Part shown: piece after piece, positions 61,191-64,000 of the stretch
How the letters are laid out: each line of letters opens with the position of its first letter
Numbering within the stretch: the first letter of the stretch is position 1
Source of the DNA: Streptomyces longwoodensis
Lineage (GTDB): Bacteria; Actinomycetota; Actinomycetes; Streptomycetales; Streptomycetaceae
Assembly: GCF_001514125.1 (NCBI RefSeq)
Contig: NZ_KQ948564.1
Location: 63,408-127,407, forward strand
Length of the DNA stretch: 64,000 bases
Direction: 5' to 3'
Translations under genes and position numbers: made by a program
Notes under the pieces: generated by a model
What the model saw: the letters and a program-made list of their open reading frames with translations, nothing else
What the model was told of the DNA's origin: nothing
Databases searched by the model: none

Positions 61191-63305
61191 ATGGGGGTCC
61201 TTCCCACGCAACGGGAGACGGTGTCCCGGACCGGCGGCACGCCGGCGCCGGCCCGGCCGCTCCCCCGGGTGCGGGCCACGCTGCCGGGCGGCGCCCTGGC
61301 GCCCGGCACGGCCCGCGGGCTGCTCGGCGGGGCCCTGCGGGAATGGGCCGGCCTCGGCCTGCCCGTGTCCGCCCGGCTCGCCGAGGACGCGGTGCTGGTC
61401 GTCAGCGAGCTGGTCACCAACGCGGTCCTGCACGCCGGTACGGACGTCGACCTCGACTGCCGACTGGCGGAACCGTGGGAGCCCGGCACGGGCGCGGCGC
61501 GGACGGCGTACGACGTCGTCGTCGAGATCTCCGACCGGCACCCTGGCCGGCACCCCGCGCGTCCCCCCGCCGACGGCCCGCCCCCGCCCCACGCGCCGTC
61601 CGCGGCCCTCCCGGAGGACGGCCGGGGGCTGCGCCTGGTCGCGGCGCTGGCCGAGGAGTGGGGCGTGACCTACCGCCGCGGCGCCAAGACGGTGTGGGCC
61701 CGCCTGCCCGGCGCGCCGGGACCGGACGGGACGGAGGCGACCGGGACGGAGACGACCGGGACGGACGCGGACGGGGAGGCCGGCGAGGGCCTGCCCGCCG
61801 TGTCGGGGGCGCACCCGGACCCGGCGCCCGGCGTGTCCCGGACGCCCGACCCGTCATCCGTGCCCGGAGTGTCCCGGACGCCCGCCCCGTCATCCGCCGG
61901 CCCAGCCGCCCCCGATGCCCGCCCCGCCGCGCCCGGCGCCCTCCCCGACCGCGACCAGGACTGGCTCGGCCGGAACGCGCTGTCGTTCCTCGCCGAGGCG
62001 TCCGACCTGCTCGCCGGGCAGCTCGACGAGGACCTGGTCGCCTCGCTCACCGGCCAGCTCCTGGTGCCGCGCCTCGCCGACTGGTGCGCGGTGTGGCTGG
62101 AGGACGAGGTCGGCGGGCGCGGCTGGGGCGACGGCTCCGGGCAGCGGCTCGCCCGCGTCCGGCACGGCAGCGAGGGCCACGTCGAGGAACTGCGCCAGGC
62201 CCTGGAGAAGGACCCGCCCTGCCTCACGGAGACCCCGCTCACCGCGACCTCCCTGGCCGTCACTTCCCTCGCCGCGACTGCCCTCAGCTCAACCGCCCTC
62301 GCCGGGCCGGTCGAGCTGCCCTGGCCCGGCGCCGCGCCGGGCGGGCCGGGTGCGGTGCTCGCCTGCCGGCTGGTCGCGGGCGGACGCCCGCTGGGCACGC
62401 TGGTCATCGGGCGGTCCGGAGCGGAAAGGTTTCCCGAGGAGGTCGCCGGCCTGGTCGAGGACTTCAGCCGCCGGGTGGCGCTCGCCGTCGGCGCGGCCCG
62501 CCAGTACGCCCGCCAGGCCACCATCAGCGCCGTCCTGCAGCGGGGCCTGCTGCCCGGCGCGGTCGCCGAGATCCCCGGGGTGCGCAGCGCGCTGGTGTAC
62601 GAGCCGTGCGACCAGGGTGGCCCGAGCGGCGACTTCTATGACCTGTTCCCGGCGGGCGACGGCCGCTGGTGCTTCGCCGTCGGCGACGTGCAGGGCAAGG
62701 GCCCCGAGGCGGCTGTGGTCATCGGGCTCGCCCGGCCCTGGCTGCGGCTGCTGGCCCGCGAGGGGTACGGCGTCGCCGACGTGCTCGACCGGCTCAACCA
62801 GCTCCTCCTCGACGACGCCACCGAGGCGGCCGACGCGGCGGCCCGCGCCTTCGCCGGCCCCACGGGCCCCGCCGGACCGGCCGACGGCCCGCAGACCCGC
62901 TTCCTCTCGCTCCTCTACGGCGAGCTCGTGCCCTTCCCCGGCGGCGTCCACTGCACCCTCGCCTCGGCGGGGCACCCGCTGCCGCTGCTCCTCGGCCCGG
63001 ACGGCACCGTACGGACGGTCGCGCAGCCGCAGACGCTGCTCGGGGTCGTGGAGGACGTGGCGTACACCAGCGAGACGTGCGCGCTGCTGTCCGGCGACAG
63101 CCTGCTGTGCGTCACCGACGGGGTCACCGAGCGCCGCTCGGGCGCGCGCCAGTTCGACGACGGCGACGGGCTCGCGCAGGCCCTGGCCGGGTGCGTGGGG
63201 CTGGACGCGGACGGGATCGCGGCCCGGATCCGGCAGCAGGTGCACGCCTTCGGCGCCCGGCCCCCGGAGGACGACCTGGCGCTGCTGGTGCTCCAGGCCG
63301 AGTAG
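61191..63305 (+). CDS. SpoIIE-type PP2C phosphatase with HATPase and GAF domains
   Basis: An ATG at 61191 behind GGGAG gives 704 residues. An N-terminal RsbW-like ATPase domain (about 20-170) has VVSELVTNAVLHAGTDVDL (N box) and EDGRGLRLVAALAEEWGV (G box). A Pro/Thr-rich linker (about 180-260) contains two copies of GVSRTPxPSS. A GAF-like sensor follows (LAEASDLLAGQLDEDLVASL to GRPLGTLVIGRSGAERF). The PP2C domain holds GGPSGDFYDLF, GDVQGKGPEAAVV, TDGVTERRSGARQF and EDDLALLVL, the metal-binding acidic residues. Such proteins switch anti-sigma/anti-anti-sigma partners. The partner is not in this window. Confidence 0.9.
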   Translation: MGVLPTQRETVSRTGGTPAPARPLPRVRATLPGGALAPGTARGLLGGALREWAGLGLPVSARLAEDAVLVVSELVTNAVLHAGTDVDLDCRLAEPWEPGTGAARTAYDVVVEISDRHPGRHPARPPADGPPPPHAPSAALPEDGRGLRLVAALAEEWGVTYRRGAKTVWARLPGAPGPDGTEATGTETTGTDADGEAGEGLPAVSGAHPDPAPGVSRTPDPSSVPGVSRTPAPSSAGPAAPDARPAAPGALPDRDQDWLGRNALSFLAEASDLLAGQLDEDLVASLTGQLLVPRLADWCAVWLEDEVGGRGWGDGSGQRLARVRHGSEGHVEELRQALEKDPPCLTETPLTATSLAVTSLAATALSSTALAGPVELPWPGAAPGGPGAVLACRLVAGGRPLGTLVIGRSGAERFPEEVAGLVEDFSRRVALAVGAARQYARQATISAVLQRGLLPGAVAEIPGVRSALVYEPCDQGGPSGDFYDLFPAGDGRWCFAVGDVQGKGPEAAVVIGLARPWLRLLAREGYGVADVLDRLNQLLLDDATEAADAAARAFAGPTGPAGPADGPQTRFLSLLYGELVPFPGGVHCTLASAGHPLPLLLGPDGTVRTVAQPQTLLGVVEDVAYTSETCALLSGDSLLCVTDGVTERRSGARQFDDGDGLAQALAGCVGLDADGIAARIRQQVHAFGARPPEDDLALLVLQAE

Positions 63306-63366
63306 CGGGACGTCCGTCGCGTCACGCCCGGCGAGGTCACCCCGCGGGTGCGGGACAATGGAACGC

Positions 63367-64000
63367 ATGCCTTCCGCACTCCCCGACGGCGAGCCCGTCC
63401 CCTCCGACGGTGCGCTGCCCGCGTCCGCGCTCGCCGGGGCCGCCGACCGCCCCCTCGGCTTCTACCTGCACGTCCCGTACTGCGCGACCCGCTGCGGCTA
63501 CTGCGACTTCAACACCTACACCGCGACCGAGCTGCGCGGCACGGGCGGTGTGCTGGCCTCCCGCGACAACTACGCCGACACCCTGATCGACGAGGTCCGC
63601 CTCGCCCGCAAGGTGCTGGGCGACGACCCGCGCGAGGTCCGCACGGTGTTCGTCGGCGGCGGCACGCCGACCCTGCTGGCTGCGGGCGACCTGGTGCGGA
63701 TGCTCGGCGCGATCCGGGAGGAGTTCGGGCTCGCCCCGGACGCGGAGGTCACCACGGAGGCCAACCCGGAGTCGGTCGACCCCGCCTACCTCGCGGAGCT
63801 GCGGGCGGGCGGCTTCAACCGGATCTCCTTCGGCATGCAGAGCGCGCGGCAGCACGTCCTCAAGGTGCTCGACCGCACCCACACGCCCGGCCGCCCCGAG
63901 CGGTGCGTCGCCGAGGCGCGGGGGGCGGGCTTCGACCACGTCAACCTCGACCTGATCTACGGCACCCCCGGGGAGAGCGACGAGGACTGGCGGGCCTCGC
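63367..64000 (+). CDS. hemW: HemW-like radical SAM protein, N-terminal 211 residues (cut by window edge)
   Basis: Starts at ATG 63367, with GACAAT seven bases upstream. The radical SAM cluster motif is C-ATR-C-GY-C (LHVPYCATRCGYCDFNTYTA). FVGGGTPTLL, TTEANPESVDPAYLAELRAG and RISFGMQSARQHVL are hallmark HemN/HemW blocks. HemW is a haem chaperone rather than a coproporphyrinogen dehydrogenase. In Streptomyces it precedes hrcA and dnaJ, beyond the right edge. Confidence 0.92.
   Translation, partial: MPSALPDGEPVPSDGALPASALAGAADRPLGFYLHVPYCATRCGYCDFNTYTATELRGTGGVLASRDNYADTLIDEVRLARKVLGDDPREVRTVFVGGGTPTLLAAGDLVRMLGAIREEFGLAPDAEVTTEANPESVDPAYLAELRAGGFNRISFGMQSARQHVLKVLDRTHTPGRPERCVAEARGAGFDHVNLDLIYGTPGESDEDWRAS

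Overview
The window is about 64 kb of very GC-rich DNA with strong G/C bias at third codon positions, frequent GTG starts and many start codons sitting 6-8 bases after a -10-like hexamer. Gene content and order (rplU-rpmA-obg, proB-proA, nadD-LCP-rsfS, leuS, comEA-comEC, holA, rpsT, lepA, hemW) are those of a Streptomyces chromosome core. The order agrees, from memory, with the Streptomyces coelicolor region around SCO2597 down to about SCO2560.

Left end (1-17.3 kb) is accessory. A minus-strand glycan cluster (two glycosyltransferase-like proteins, a WbpI/WecB-type UDP-sugar 2-epimerase and a WbpD-type hexapeptide acetyltransferase) lies divergently from three large secreted proteins: an FG-GAP repeat protein, a LamG protein and a 2,323-residue RHS/YD-repeat polymorphic toxin. 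The toxin carries a Hint self-cleavage domain and a C-terminal module with an ADP-ribosyltransferase-like R/S/ExE layout. A small gene overlapping the toxin stop codon by 4 bases is the candidate immunity gene. The toxin tip and this small gene have visibly lower GC than everything around them.

From 17.4 to 31 kb come the ribosomal protein/obg genes, then a cell-wall glycopolymer set placed between obg and proB: an IspD-SDR fusion of CDP-ribitol type, a membrane-anchored CDP-glycerol glycerophosphotransferase-like protein, a GT2 enzyme and a polysaccharide pyruvyl transferase whose start lies in a perfect inverted repeat. proB and proA follow.

From 30 to 41 kb lie two related membrane proteins of the SCO2584/SCO2583 kind, an M48 protease, two tiny membrane proteins, nadD, a PdtA-like LCP protein, rsfS, a histidine phosphatase, and two identical tRNA-Ala(GGC) genes. 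The tRNAs flank an XRE/MmyB-like regulator, a divergent MFS exporter and two small zinc-ribbon-like proteins.

From 41 to 64 kb: a NuoF-like/ferredoxin fusion coupled to a membrane cytochrome b; leuS behind a leucine leader-peptide attenuator; a DegV protein; comEA-comEC; an arylamine N-acetyltransferase; holA; rpsT divergent from lepA; an acyl-CoA synthetase behind a palindromic candidate operator; a SpoIIE-type phosphatase; and the start of hemW. No CRISPR array, insertion sequence, integrase or rRNA gene was seen.
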